Assembly (NCBI GenBank): GCA_900073065.1
Contig: FJOG01000007.1
Span: forward strand, 1,477,082 to 1,502,707
Direction of reading: 5' to 3'
Source: Phialocephala subalpina
Taxonomy: Eukaryota; Ascomycota; Leotiomycetes; Helotiales; Mollisiaceae
DNA: 25,626 bases
The notes below the pieces were generated by a model. It made no database searches. It saw nothing but the letters and a program-made list of their open reading frames with translations, and was not told the DNA's origin. Every line of letters begins with the position of its first letter. Within the stretch, counting starts at the first letter, position 1. Made by a program: the position numbers and the translations under genes. Below, piece after piece: positions 9,768 to 19,561 of the stretch.

Positions 9768-10658
9768 ATGAATAGCGTCCTACAGATGACCTGGAAGCAA
9801 CTTCCGCCAATGGCATGGAATTTAAAAGCCTTGTTGACAACGATGAACGTAGCAACCGGTCCTGCTATTGTTACAGAGCTTGTCCTATACCGCATTAAGG
9901 TTCGGGTTGATACTATAATCAAATTAGATGAATTATTGAAGATAGCCGATTAGGTGGACCCGACTGTCGTTGAATTGTCCTTCGATTTGGAAGGAACCAA
10001 CCATGGTAGACATGGAGGTCTTTCGAAGCTCCAGATTACACTCGCTTGCAATACCGGTGTCACCCACGTCCTCGATGTCTGCGAACTATGCAAACAACTC
10101 TTCCTCTACGAGACTAGACAAGGCGTCTCGGTGAAGAAAATCTTCGAGAATATCCAAATACCCAAGGTCATTTTCGATAGTCGCCAAGACTGTGCTGCCT
10201 TGCATGGCGAATTTGGGATCGAAATACAAGGAGTAATCGATCTACAATTGATGGAGCTCGGGATCAGAGAGTGTAGCGTCGAGCGACTTTGGGGTCTCGA
10301 ACGTTGCATTGACCAGTACCTCCCTCTTTCAGAGAGTGAAAAGAGAATCTGGAAATTCTACAAAAATGGTGGCCACGAATACTGTGACGGAGATTACTCG
10401 AAGTGGCAGATTCGCTCACTGCCCGAGGTGCTTGTCGACTACGCTGCGAACGACACAGTTTATATGCCTCATCTCTACGCTTATTTAATGGAAAAATTGA
10501 AGGAGAAGCCAGAAATGATGACTCTGATACTCACCGAGAGTGTGAAGCGTGTCGCTGACAGTCAGAGCCTAGACTTCGTTACTTCTGGATCCTTGGCACC
10601 CCCTGCATTCTTCACCCGCCCATGCCTCGACGATGAAGAGAATCTCTTCAAGCGCTGA
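9768..10658 (+). pseudogene. Exo-D, complete DEDD 3'-5' exonuclease domain
   Basis: Best-preserved catalytic domain of the array. The frame is open from 9954 to the TGA at 10656-10658. Counting from 9954: motif I FDLEG (Asp11, Glu13), motif II FDSRQD (Asp79), VIDLQLMEL, WGLERC, motif III YAANDTVYM (Tyr163, Asp167), and the tail SQSLDFVTSGSLAP. Upstream the same frame extends to an ATG at 9768 through LDELLKIAD, which corresponds to the FDEIQQG segment of Exo-A. A single TAG at 9951-9953 interrupts it; CAG-to-TAG would explain this. The GTG at 9954 is not a credible eukaryotic start. An intron ending at that TAG is possible, but I see no branch site. All metal-binding acids are intact, so a spliced or read-through product could be active. 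Confidence 0.8.
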
Positions 10659-11810
10659 GACCTTGGGGCTCCTTATTGGACACTACGTCAACTCTGGTAT
10701 GTCCCGCCTTTGCATCACTATGCCTTTATGCCTTTAGTAACTGTCATCGCAGCATCTTCGGTTCGTCGGAAGCTTTTGAGGTCAAATCTTGACGAAATAT
10801 TGGACCTGAGTAGCACTCTTGACTCGTTTGTTTCTTAATTTCTACACTTTGGCCGATGATGGCTAGAATGGGTGTTCATCTCACTGCGGGGTCTTAGACA
10901 CCGCAATCCTCCTGGCTTAGATGTTGAGAGACTTGGGCGTCTAGCGGATTTGATGACTTGGGTGTTCATCTTGGCGGGCTTTTCAGCGTTCTGTCTTTAT
11001 CAGGCTTTTGTCTCTCACATTCAGGAGTCTGGTGTATTAGCTCTGGTAGATAATCAATCGTATCACGAAACCTTCTCTGCATTCTCCCGTGACGTTTAAT
11101 AGCTAGGGTTATATTATAAAAAGCTGCCTTGAGCTCTCGAGATCTTGAATAATTGAGAAGGTGGTAACCTGACTTGAGCCCTATAGGGTCTTTTTCAGAA
11201 CTTCATCTGCCCGGTCTATTGCTACACACAGATAGATATTTGGCTATACAAATATCAAACAATCATCAGACTAGGCTTCACAGAGTATGTTGACGGCGCT
11301 ATTTTATCATGGAAAATCTAGTGCCAGTCGGGTTGCGCTTTTCAAGAGACCCACTTGACCTACAGTAGATACTTTTGTGTTCACGTGCTTGGCTACAGTG
11401 CTTCAAATACCTACCGCCTTTTAAAAACATCAAGAAGCAATTCATTTTCTATAACTTCCAGTCTCCAAGCACCGCGTAACTTTCGTGCGTTTTGTAAATG
11501 CAACTCGTGGCGCCTGCAAAGCTTACCCCTTCAAACCGATTGCCATTTCAAGGCCTACGCCTTGTATCTTTGCGTTTTCATATTCCCAAACTCAACAATT
11601 CAAGCTTTGCCTCCCAATAAGGCACGAAAGTGCGGGGCTAGCCTTAGCTTCCTTGTCCTCAAAACCGCGTAACTCCTCCTTCTTTCCATACCTAACTTCT
11701 ATTCCGGAACAACATTACACAACGACATCTTCAAACTCCCATTGGTTGAGGATTATGTATGTGCCATTCAATTCCTCCACTTTTGATTAAAATGCGCTAA
11801 TAATGAATCA
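10659..11810. other. Intergenic region between Exo-D and Exo-E
   Basis: No gene is supported across 1.15 kb. Open frames at 10872-11099 and 11355-11790 have no recognisable motif. A short direct repeat (GGGTGTTCATCT) occurs at about 10870 and 10960. The last 150 bp are pyrimidine-rich and could be the promoter and leader of Exo-E. Confidence 0.45.
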
Positions 11811-12554
11811 ATGGCTATCAAGGCCCGTCGTCGGCGCACGGAAGCCCTAATGGCAGGCGCAGGACCCGAAAATCAAAGTCGTAATGGATCCATCGACGGT
11901 ATGTCAAGCTCTTGATCTACTTACTGGAAGAGCATATCTAACAGAAGTAGTTACCGGAAGTATTTCCACTACAAAAGAGATCTCTTCTTCTAAAAATGAG
12001 GCCCTAACGCAAACACTTTGCGCATCGAACAAATTATCTTGGTTGCCCGAGCCCGAAGGGTGCCATCGGCCTAAGCTTGCCCTTGACTCTGACCGCAAGT
12101 TGACCTACGCTGATATTCTGCAAAACGCTGCTCCACCACTCGACCCGCTTCTAGAAAGCGTATACAAAGTCTGGACAGATGTGTCGAAGACCTGCCTGAG
12201 TCAAAACTCCCTTCTCCCGCTTTTCGCGCTTGGAATAAGATTAGACGTGCCGGCAAGGTCGCTTGTTCTGGTCCAGATAAATACGGATCGTTCGACCTCA
12301 GACTTATCCAGGACAAACTTGAGGAGTATGCAGTCAACGATGCTTCTCTCATGCCTCTTCTGTTCACCTACTACTAGGAGGACAGAGGCTTGTGCAACGA
12401 CGAAGAACTCATGCGATTGGTGTTGAAGATATCTGCAGACCGAGTCATTGAATCTGTCAGTCCCAACTACTCAGGAAACACCCCGAACCACAGATTTGAC
12501 CTTCCCGAGCTTCGAGCTTTGTGGGACGAGTATGATCTGAATGACTATTACTGA
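11811..12554 (+). pseudogene. Exo-E: DEDD exonuclease paralogue lacking motifs I and II
   Basis: The ATG at 11811 starts an Arg-rich exon (MAIKARRRRTEALMAG) to 11898. A 52-bp intron with GTATGT donor, CTAAC branch and TAG acceptor (11899-11950) follows. The next exon is Ser/Thr-rich and reaches DRKLTYADILQNA, which resembles the linker before motif II in the paralogues (DRNGLSLRNIFGS in Exo-F). There the frame breaks. In another frame the second half of the domain appears: RIQSLDRCVEDLPESK (compare SGLERCVRTYGGLNEEES in Exo-A), WNKIRRAG, and motif III YAVNDASLM. An in-frame TAG follows motif III, and the reading continues to an acidic end and TGA at 12552-12554. Motifs I and II are missing, so catalysis is excluded. 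The family assignment rests on motif III and the flanking pattern. Confidence 0.7.
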
Positions 12555-12964
12555 AAAAAGAGAGAGAAAAAACACAGATCGTATCTTGGTGATCACAGCC
12601 ATTGGAAGTAAGTCCTCCTGTCCCAAGCGACATGAAGGCTGGGCGTTAATGTCTTCAATAGTACTCCATTGGAATAGTATTTGGCTCACACGACCATTGG
12701 GCATACAAGGGTGCTAGGAATTGATGGGGAAGATTTGTTCACTCTTTGGTGGAATGGTTCTCGCAGTGGTTTTGAGATTTTCTGCATTCAATGCTCCTGG
12801 TAATTTGACGAGTATGATTGACTCCTGAAACCATTGGCTTCTTTTAGTTTGCGAGGAAGTGGTATCATAAACTCGGGGAAGATATTCCATGAGCCAATGA
12901 TATCTTACCCAAACTTCCCGGCCTACAGTGAAGCACGGGCCGAATATAGAGAAAGCAACCGTTA
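12555..12964. other. Intergenic region, Exo-E 3' flank
   Basis: No gene, RNA or repeat is apparent between the Exo-E stop and the left TIR of the next element. Confidence 0.45.
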
Positions 12965-13021
12965 CGTGGATAGGGCCTGATCGCTACGTAGGCAGGCCCT
13001 GTCTATGTAACGCTGGCCCTG
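12965..13021 (+). repeat. Left TIR of 528-bp element
   Basis: 57-bp end with subterminal GGCCCTG words; inverted copy at 13436-13492. Confidence 0.82.
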
Positions 13022-13435
13022 CCCACCTAACTCTCGAGTAATACGAAATCAAATCTCTCTGATTGGCTATATAACTTTGAGGATATACTATAAGTCGGTT
13101 TTTTTTAGCTCGTTGATGGCAGTAATGAGTCGGTCTCACGGTCTTACTCCGTCAGTGTACAGCTAACTTATAAAATCTCGAAGAGCATTAATTAAATTAC
13201 GCGCGCGCATTTTCTCTCTAAACCCCGAATATTATTACGCTTATATACTCTCCCACCTCGAAACGCAAGGCCCTTTTATCCCATTTTATAGTGTATACTC
13301 TTTTAGCTCGAAGTATATCCTCAAAATAAAAGGTCGAAAAGTTGCCGAGCTGCTTGTAGAGCTTTTATTATAAGCCAAGGTAGAATTCTGACTACTCACG
13401 GAGCTCGAATCTTCTTATCTTCCGGCTTAGAGAGA

Positions 13436-13492
13436 CAAGGCCAGCGTCACACAGACAGGGCCTGCGTATGTAGCGATTAGGCCCTGTCTACG
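13436..13492 (-). repeat. Right TIR of 528-bp element
   Basis: Inverted copy of 12965-13021 with 8 differences. Confidence 0.82.
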
Positions 13493-14261
13493 AAGTGGTC
13501 GCTTATAGAGAAGTGCTATCCAAATGAGCAACACCACGTGATACCCCTAAACGGTGTCGCTTAAAGTCCCCCGAAAACTGTTCGGGGCATGTGTACCTCC
13601 GAATTTACAGTGACAAACAGTTGCGAAAGTATAGTCATTTCATTGGATCAGAATCCACAGGTAATTTTGAGTCTAGAAGGTATTTTCACTTTACCAAACG
13701 CAACCCTCCTAGATACTTACACCGTGCACAATCTCAGCTCAGCAACGACGTTGGTGGCATCGTTCGCTAAAGTATGCGGCGCAGCTTCCCGCGATTTTCA
13801 ACTTCTGACAGGCCCAATGAAGAACTTTTTGAAGTTGTGAGGAGCCAGCCAATGAGCAACAACCTCCTCCCGCCGATTTTGGTCGCACGAAAGCGGTTGG
13901 GGCTGTTTCACGCCGTCCCTCCGCACAGGGCCGAAAAGCTTAGCGATGTATTTTCCCGGGATTGACCAGGATTGACTAGGATTCTCGTTCCCTTTTCATC
14001 GATGCGAGCTGGGTTTTCACCTCCTCAAATCTGCACCCGCGAGCCCGAGCTTTTGCTACGCCACGAACGCAGTCGCGCAAGGGATCGTCCTCGCGACTAA
14101 AATTAAAGATTTGGCTGTGCAAGTGAAATGGTCATCAATTGGTCCAACGACGATGCCTACAAATCCTGGGATTGAACGCGCTAGGAAAAGAAATACACTT
14201 CCGCGTTGATGGAGTGTTGTTCCTACTTCGCCTTGTGCCAGAACGTTTGATCTCCAGATGC
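13493..14261. other. Intergenic region upstream of the carboxylesterase
   Basis: An 83-codon ATG frame at 13589-13840 (MCTSEFTVTNSCESIVIS) has no signal peptide, motif or splice context and I do not count it as a gene. The rest has no recognisable content. Confidence 0.4.
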
Positions 14262-14268
14262 TATATAA
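14262..14268 (+). promoter_or_regulatory. Probable TATA box of the carboxylesterase gene
   Basis: TATATAA lies 82 bp before the esterase ATG and is followed by a pyrimidine-rich leader, the usual layout of a fungal core promoter. Confidence 0.5.
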
Positions 14269-14349
14269 CTTGTCGACAGCTTCCTTCTCTTCATGAGTCT
14301 TTATTCTATCCACTATCTTTGAATTCCTACCTCAACACTTTCATTCAAG

Positions 14350-16293
14350 ATGTATTTCTTACTCGCATCGGTTGTGTTGCTTATTCCCACTTTCGCTCTT
14401 TCTCAGGCAACGAACTCTGTTGAGACATCGGCTGGCACTCTTCAAGGAGGTACTTGTCCTGGCTCAACTGCCAGCTTCTACCTAAACGTCCCGTATGCTA
14501 TACCACCTGTTGGCGATCTTCGATTCACATCTCCCCAAGCCTACTCCGGGAATTATCCATCTGGAACATACAACGCAAGCACTCCTGGAGCTGCTTGCAT
14601 ACAATTTGGGACCACGTTCGTCGAAGAAGGGGCCACTTCCGAGGACTGGTAAGTAGGAAGGATGGACCAAAGAGGCGATGGTATCGTCGTTGTGCGTGAC
14701 TGACAACAATCTAGTTTATACCTCGACATTTGGGTTCCACCCAACGCGACAAGAATATCGAATCTTCCCGTCAAAGTCTGGTTATACGGTGGAGGCGAAG
14801 CTGCCGGTGGTATATCAGACCCGTTATACAATGGGTGTAGTATCGCAGTGGAAGGCGCTCTTCTGGTCTCCATCAACTACCGACTTGGATCCTTGGGTTT
14901 CCTGGCGTTGGAAAGCGCTGGCATAACAGGTAACTTTGGAATCGAAGACATCTTGCTTGGGCTACAATGGATTCAAGATAACATCTCAGCTTTTGGGGGC
15001 AGCCCTGTAAGTGTCTTGACATCCCATCGTTACTTCCCACACTAGCTAACACTCTCCTAGAAAAAAGTTCTCCTTTTCGGTCAATCTGCGGGTGCAACGA
15101 ACGCTTTCATTGCCAGTACACTACCTCAAGCTACTTCGCTCATCAACTCAGTCATCTCCGAATCTGGGGCTGGGCGGGATGTTGCAACAAGTAATGTTGC
15201 GTATGCCTTGGGTGCAACCTACGCCAGCACTTTGAATTGCAGTGATGTTAGTCAGAACTTACCCGACCTTGACCTTCCACTGACTTGAGAAGGCGGCTTG
15301 TCTTAGATCAAAGACCACAATCGAGTTGAATGCTTCAGCCCCAGGTCTGCCAGGCACCATCACTTATAGCAGCCTCCATCCCAACACCTTTCAGCCATAC
15401 ATCGATGGAAAGGTTATCCCGACACAGCCATCTGCAGTCGGGACCAAAGTTCCAACAGTGTATGGGTCAAGTAAGTTGACTTCACAATCTCCCAGGCCTC
15501 GCGCTGACCCTTCCTTGATGCCAATGAGGGATCGATCTTCGTTCTCGGCCAGTACCGATCAACAAATATCACGAGCGATCAATACAATACTTTCCTTCAA
15601 GACAACTTCGGATCTGCAGCACAAACGGTGGCACAATACTACCCGCTCTCAGCATTCAGCGCCAGCCCTTTCCCAGGTTTCACAGCCATGTCAACCATCA
15701 TCACCGATGTCTCCTACTTCTGCCCCGCATATCGAGCCCTCAATCTGGCAGCTCGAAATGGCATTCCAGCATGGACTTACCTCTTCTCTCATACTCCTTC
15801 TTGCCTATGGTTCGAAAACCTCTTCCCGCCTCAAGCATTGCCTCTCGTTCAAGCAACCCACACTGCAGAGATTGCATTCGCCTTCGGTAATCTGAACAAC
15901 CTTCCTTTACCCAACGGGACCTGCAACTTCACCTCGGCTGAACAAGGAATAAGCAAAGCTTTGGTGGATGCATGGACTTCCATGGCAGCGACTGGGAATC
16001 CATTGTCATCTGGTTTGGAATGGCCATTATGGAATGCGACCGCATCACTCGGTGTCAACATCCTGAACAGTTCTACTGTGGGCGTGATCAACTATACTGC
16101 TTGCCAGTTTTGGGATGAGATTGAGAAGGGACTTAACTTCACCAACACGAATGGTACTGCGAATGCGACAGCGACGGGCACAGCACCGAAGTCCACCTCC
16201 TCTCACTCTGGTGCGATCGAGGGTTGGTCCCACTCTGCCTTATCGTTCAAGGTTGCCGTGTTGATTTTCGGTGGGATGATTGCACTGCTTTGA
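14350..16293 (+). CDS. Secreted, GPI-anchored type-B carboxylesterase, 5 exons, defective last splice
   Basis: Alpha/beta-hydrolase that would cleave carboxylic esters or lipids at the cell surface. A signal peptide (MYFLLASVVLLIPTFALS) opens the protein. Exons: 14350-14648, 14715-15006, 15061-15246, 15293-15470 and about 15524-16293. Introns 1-3 are 66, 54 and 46 bp with GT-AG ends. Splicing intron 1 creates the family motif SEDCLYLDIW. WLYGGG supplies the oxyanion hole, GQSAGA the nucleophile (about Ser206), NEGS the acid (about Glu320) and THTAEIAFAFGN the histidine (about His431). The C-terminus has a Ser/Thr- and Asn-rich stretch and a hydrophobic tail ending MIALL, typical of GPI attachment. 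Length is about 573 residues, normal for the family. Intron 4 has a good GTAAGT donor (phase 1), but the position needed for the acceptor reads CCA; the nearby AG at 15527-15528 gives the wrong frame. The gene may therefore be recently inactivated, or hold a sequencing error. Confidence 0.85.
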
Positions 16294-16599
16294 AACTTTA
16301 CAGTTGGCTCGAGTTGGTAGATGGAATGTGTAGTATATGTCTATAGTGATGGTATTCTGGGATTGGTGTGTTGTATATTAAACCCAAGTGAATCTTATTT
16401 CAAAGTTCCATCGCTAAATCTTTGAGAGTCTCTAGGGGACTTTCAGTGCAATAGTCGCTAAATTTTCAGTCTACTAATCTTTCAAATCCCGTTTCTTCAG
16501 ATGCACATTATATTATATGAGAATCAGAGCAAGAAATAATGAGAGCGAAAACAATAGACTTTGGTAAGAATTCTGGCCACAGCTCGTGGGCCCCTTAAG
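16294..16599. other. Carboxylesterase 3' flank
   Basis: No gene is apparent. Composition falls towards AT from here into the following block. Confidence 0.4.
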
Positions 16600-18170
16600 C
16601 GAGAATATTAAATTACCCCTTATTTTCCAAAAATCACTATTTATCTAATTATTAATAATTTACTTTGAAATTTGGATTATACATTAATGAATAATAATTA
16701 ATTCTTTTACTTTAATTATATCTTTAAATTTATAAACTAATCTCTCAGTATAATAACGAAAGTCACGTGGGTTTATTTAGTTCTAAGCCTTTGAATCTCC
16801 CTATATAATGCTTCCTTAGAAGTCGATACAAATAATAGTTTTTTCAATTTTTCTTTTATTTACTTTTAAACTTTCTTAATAATATTTAAATTAAATAAAG
16901 AAAACAATTAATTGAATCTTTGAATATTATATTAAAATTTAATTAATTTAATATCTTTTTTATAAAAATATAATTGGTACCCAATTAATCAAAGAATAAG
17001 AAAACGATCGGCTAAAGTATTTAATCTCGATAAACTCGATAATTTACGTTTTTATATTCTTTTTTAAATTTTTTTTTAAAAACATTTATAATTCTAATTA
17101 ATTATTTTTTAAATTATTATATTTATTCTCTTTAAATAATATATTAACTTGATATAATTAGAGTACCTTTTTTCATTAATCCGATATATTATTTAAATCC
17201 TTTTTTCTTTCTTAATTTAAAAATTTATTTATTTAATTAAATAACTTTTTTTAAATTTTTTCCTTTGGCCGAGAAATTACTTAATTAAATATCCCTTATT
17301 AATAATATTCAAATGCAAAAGTAATTCGTTTCTTAGTTTATTATTAAGAAATAAAAAGTCTAAAATAAATTATATAACGGAATTCTCGGTTAATTATATA
17401 TAATAATATTTAAATATTAAAAAATTATTCAATTTATTTAAAATTTATTTATTAAATACTATGATTTTAATAAATAAATCGAATAATCTAATAAATATTT
17501 TTTTAAAAAGAAAGTTTTTCTAATATTATTTCTTTTTTCTAATCGTATAATTTATTATAGCCTTATAAATCCTTTGTATAAAAAATATAAAAACCTTTAT
17601 TTCTTAAAAAATTAATTTTTATAATTTCTTATCGATTTGCGTTTAATATATTTTAATGCGCTTAAATGTTTTCTAAATATAATTAGATTTATAAATAAGA
17701 AAGAAAAATAAGATATTTATTTGTATTTCGAATTTAATAAAATTTAAATTAATAATTATAATTTAATCCTATGAAAAATTTTGGGTTTATAAATATATAA
17801 AAATAATTAATAAATTTATTAATTCCATATTTATAAATTATAAATTAAAAGTAAATAAAAAGCAAAAACAAATTATATATTTTATAAATTAAAGAATATA
17901 AATTTATTATTTATATTTTATAATATTCTCTTTTTTGCCCCTATTTATTTTATTTCCATTTTATTTCCTTTTTATTATTTTATCTTTCTTTTATATATTC
18001 TATTTCTTTCTTATTTTATTTCTTTTTTATTTCTTTCATTATATATAGTTTTTAATTCGATCGATTCGGTTTACTCGCATTAATTATAACTAAAGTTCAA
18101 AGTTAATTATATAAGATTATAAAGTAATAAGAAAGGGAGAATAAATTAGAAAAAGATTAAATTAGACTAA
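16600..18170. repeat. AT-rich block, probably RIP-degraded repeat
   Basis: About 1.6 kb of almost uninterrupted A/T with TTTATT, AATTAATT and TATAAATT words and hardly any GC. No frame of useful length is present. A T-rich, C-punctuated tract (TTTTATTTC-type units) runs from about 17930 to 18045. Such blocks in filamentous ascomycetes usually derive from transposons mutated by RIP. I could find no residual protein motif or TIR to name the original element. Confidence 0.65.
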
Positions 18171-18260
18171 AAAAAAAGACCAAACCAAACCAAAAAACCA
18201 GACCAAAACAAAGAGGCAGACCAGACCAGAGAATGAAAATCTCAAAGGCAAAAAGCCAGA
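18171..18260 (+). repeat. Low-complexity GACCAAAC-type tract
   Basis: The strand shown is A-rich with irregular repeats of CCAAA and CCAGA (for example GACCAAACCAAACCA at 18178-18192). It is not a regular microsatellite. It sits at the right edge of the AT-rich block. Confidence 0.5.
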
Positions 18261-18669
18261 GTTTGAGAGAAAAGCACAGACCATATAAACAAACCCTTTA
18301 TTAGACGCGTTTTAGACCCACTTAATGCTCCACTCGAACACTTTTTCTTGATTTATCGAGCTTATCTCGATAATCTGCCGAAATTAAAAGGTCAAATATG
18401 GATTTATTTCTATATTAAGTAACTTATAGTTAATAGTCATAGACAGAAAGTTGTATTTATAGACCCCCAGCCTCCGTAGGGCGAACTCTTACCATTATCT
18501 TACAGACATATGCTTTCCAACTATCAAAAGAGACAAGAACCCGCCCTCTCATCCTGGTCTCTTCCGACACCTCAAAATAATCTTCCCACTCAGATACCTC
18601 TCCTAACCAATCTTCCGACTCCTTCTCCTCGACAACCAAAAGAATTCAGGTCAATTCAAAATTGGTGCC
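18261..18669. other. Flank between the AT-rich block and the small secreted protein remnant
   Basis: A - strand open frame (18457-18639) with an acidic segment, EDWLGEVSEWEDYFEV, has a TGA directly upstream and no ATG. It could be an exon of an unrecognised gene but has no splice support. Confidence 0.3.
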
Positions 18670-19060
18670 TTACAAGGTACACTCAATCGACATAACAAGC
18701 TTCACATGCTCGCTGGTAACATTCTTGCTGACCGTAACCTTCTTCGAAGCAGCGCCACATCCCTTTTCATCATACGAGATGCAGCTCTCGGTGGGATATG
18801 GGAGCTTGACGGAATTCATGGTCTTTGGATGGAGGCGGGAACGTCATGGCATTTGGCGTAGGAGCCGGTGGTGGTGACTACAGTGTCGTTGAAGTGGGGT
18901 TCGGAAAATAGGAGTGCGATGGGGCTGGTGTGTCTCAGTGGGCGTTCAATTCGTCCTAGGAAGCAGGCGAACTTACGCAGATCTTGGTATCGCCACAGCG
19001 TTGATAGAGTCGAAGAGGGTGGCTGCTGTCAGAATAATGGTAACTCGTAAGGAACTGCAT
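18670..19060 (-). pseudogene. Small secreted cysteine-containing protein, frameshifted
   Basis: On the - strand the ATG at 19060 starts MQFLT. After one surplus base the frame continues VTIILTAATLFDSINAVAIP, a classical signal peptide ending in an Ala-rich cleavage region. A 52-bp intron (18976 down to 18925) has a GTAAGT donor and ACACCAG acceptor, and joins in phase. Exon 2 reads FNDTVVTTTGSYAKCHDVPA; one further base shift leads into NSVKLPYPTESCISYDEKGC and GAASKKVTVSKNVTSEHVK, ending IECTL and TAA at 18672-18670. At least four cysteines remain. Total length is about 110-115 residues, the size of fungal small secreted proteins, some of which are effectors. The two single-base shifts make it a pseudogene as sequenced. 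I recognise no specific family. Confidence 0.65.
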
Positions 19061-19157
19061 CTTGGGAGGGAGACTGTTTTCGAAAGTTTAATGAGGAGTG
19101 GCGTTGTTCTAAATGAGTGTATGAACTCGGTATGATGCTGAGAATAATTCAGATCTA
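19061..19157. promoter_or_regulatory. Upstream region of the small secreted protein, cut by a MITE
   Basis: Only about 97 bp separate the - strand ATG at 19060 from the left end of the MITE (flanking TA at 19156-19157). If the small gene was ever expressed, the element lies within its promoter region. No clear TATA box is visible here. Confidence 0.3.
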
Positions 19158-19217
19158 CGGAGATCGCGGCACAAGGTATCCGGGATTACAGGGCATTTTC
19201 ACTCGTGTCCACTGTAA
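19158..19217 (+). repeat. Left TIR of the 402-bp MITE
   Basis: About 60 bp, inverted relative to about 19500-19559; the outer 17 bases are identical. Confidence 0.85.
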
Positions 19218-19499
19218 AATACACTATAATACGCGCCGAAATGCCCTATATTTCTAGCGCATTAGCCTATCAACAGATCACAAAAGGATCTGACTGTGCA
19301 CAGCCTTTTAGTGAGAGGCGCACTGCTAGCATAGTAACCATACCCTATAACTCAATCTTATAGGGCCGCGAAGCGACATAAGCCCTATAATTACAAGCAG
19401 TGGCGCTAAATTAGTGTGGCACTCTTTGCAACCCATTATAGGGTAGTATAGCGTACCAAGGAGCTTTTTCAGCGCTCGAAAGATTGCTATAGGGTATGT

Positions 19500-19559
19500 T
19501 TCCAGTGGACATGATCAAATATGCCCTATAATCCCGGATACTTTGTGCCGCGATCTCCG
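19500..19559 (-). repeat. Right TIR of the 402-bp MITE
   Basis: Inverted copy of 19158-19217, with a small indel and a few transitions further in. Confidence 0.85.
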
Positions 19560-19561
19560 TA

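Larger units (their letters stand above)
12965..13492. mobile_element. Non-autonomous DNA transposon with 57-bp TIRs, 528 bp
   Basis: Ends at 12965-13021 and 13436-13492 are inverted copies matching at 49 of 57 positions; seven of the eight differences are transitions, as expected from RIP-like decay. Each TIR contains internal copies of a GGCCCTGTCT/AGGGCCT word, giving subterminal repeats that in known elements serve as transposase binding sites. The interior is 414 bp, has no long frame and includes a GCGCGCGC run near 13201. No clear target duplication was found, so the superfamily is open. Confidence 0.82.
19158..19559. mobile_element. MITE with TA target duplication and CCCTATA repeats, 402 bp
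   Basis: The ends CGGAGATCGCGGCACAA (19158-19174) and its exact complement (19543-19559) are flanked by TA on both sides. Similarity continues inwards to about 60 bp (GTATCCGGGATTA, AGGGCAT, GTCCACTG). TA duplication points to the Tc1/mariner group. Internally the word CCCTATA or its complement occurs at least seven times in both orientations. There is no transposase frame. Confidence 0.87.

Noticed and set aside
9954..9956. GTG at 9954 as the Exo-D start
   Set aside because: Non-ATG initiation is unlikely here, and the same frame extends upstream through family-like sequence beyond the TAG.
12965..13492. Structured RNA gene suggested by the long inverted repeats
   Set aside because: The 57-bp inverted copies sit 414 bp apart with RIP-like differences and internal repeats, which fits transposon ends better.
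13589..13840. 83-codon ATG frame upstream of the esterase
   Set aside because: No signal peptide, motif, splice context or homology that I recognise.
15326..15895. 189-codon frame through the carboxylesterase
   Set aside because: It is exon 4 read through intron 4 into the wrong frame; family motifs (EGSIF, HTAEIAF) lie in the other frame.
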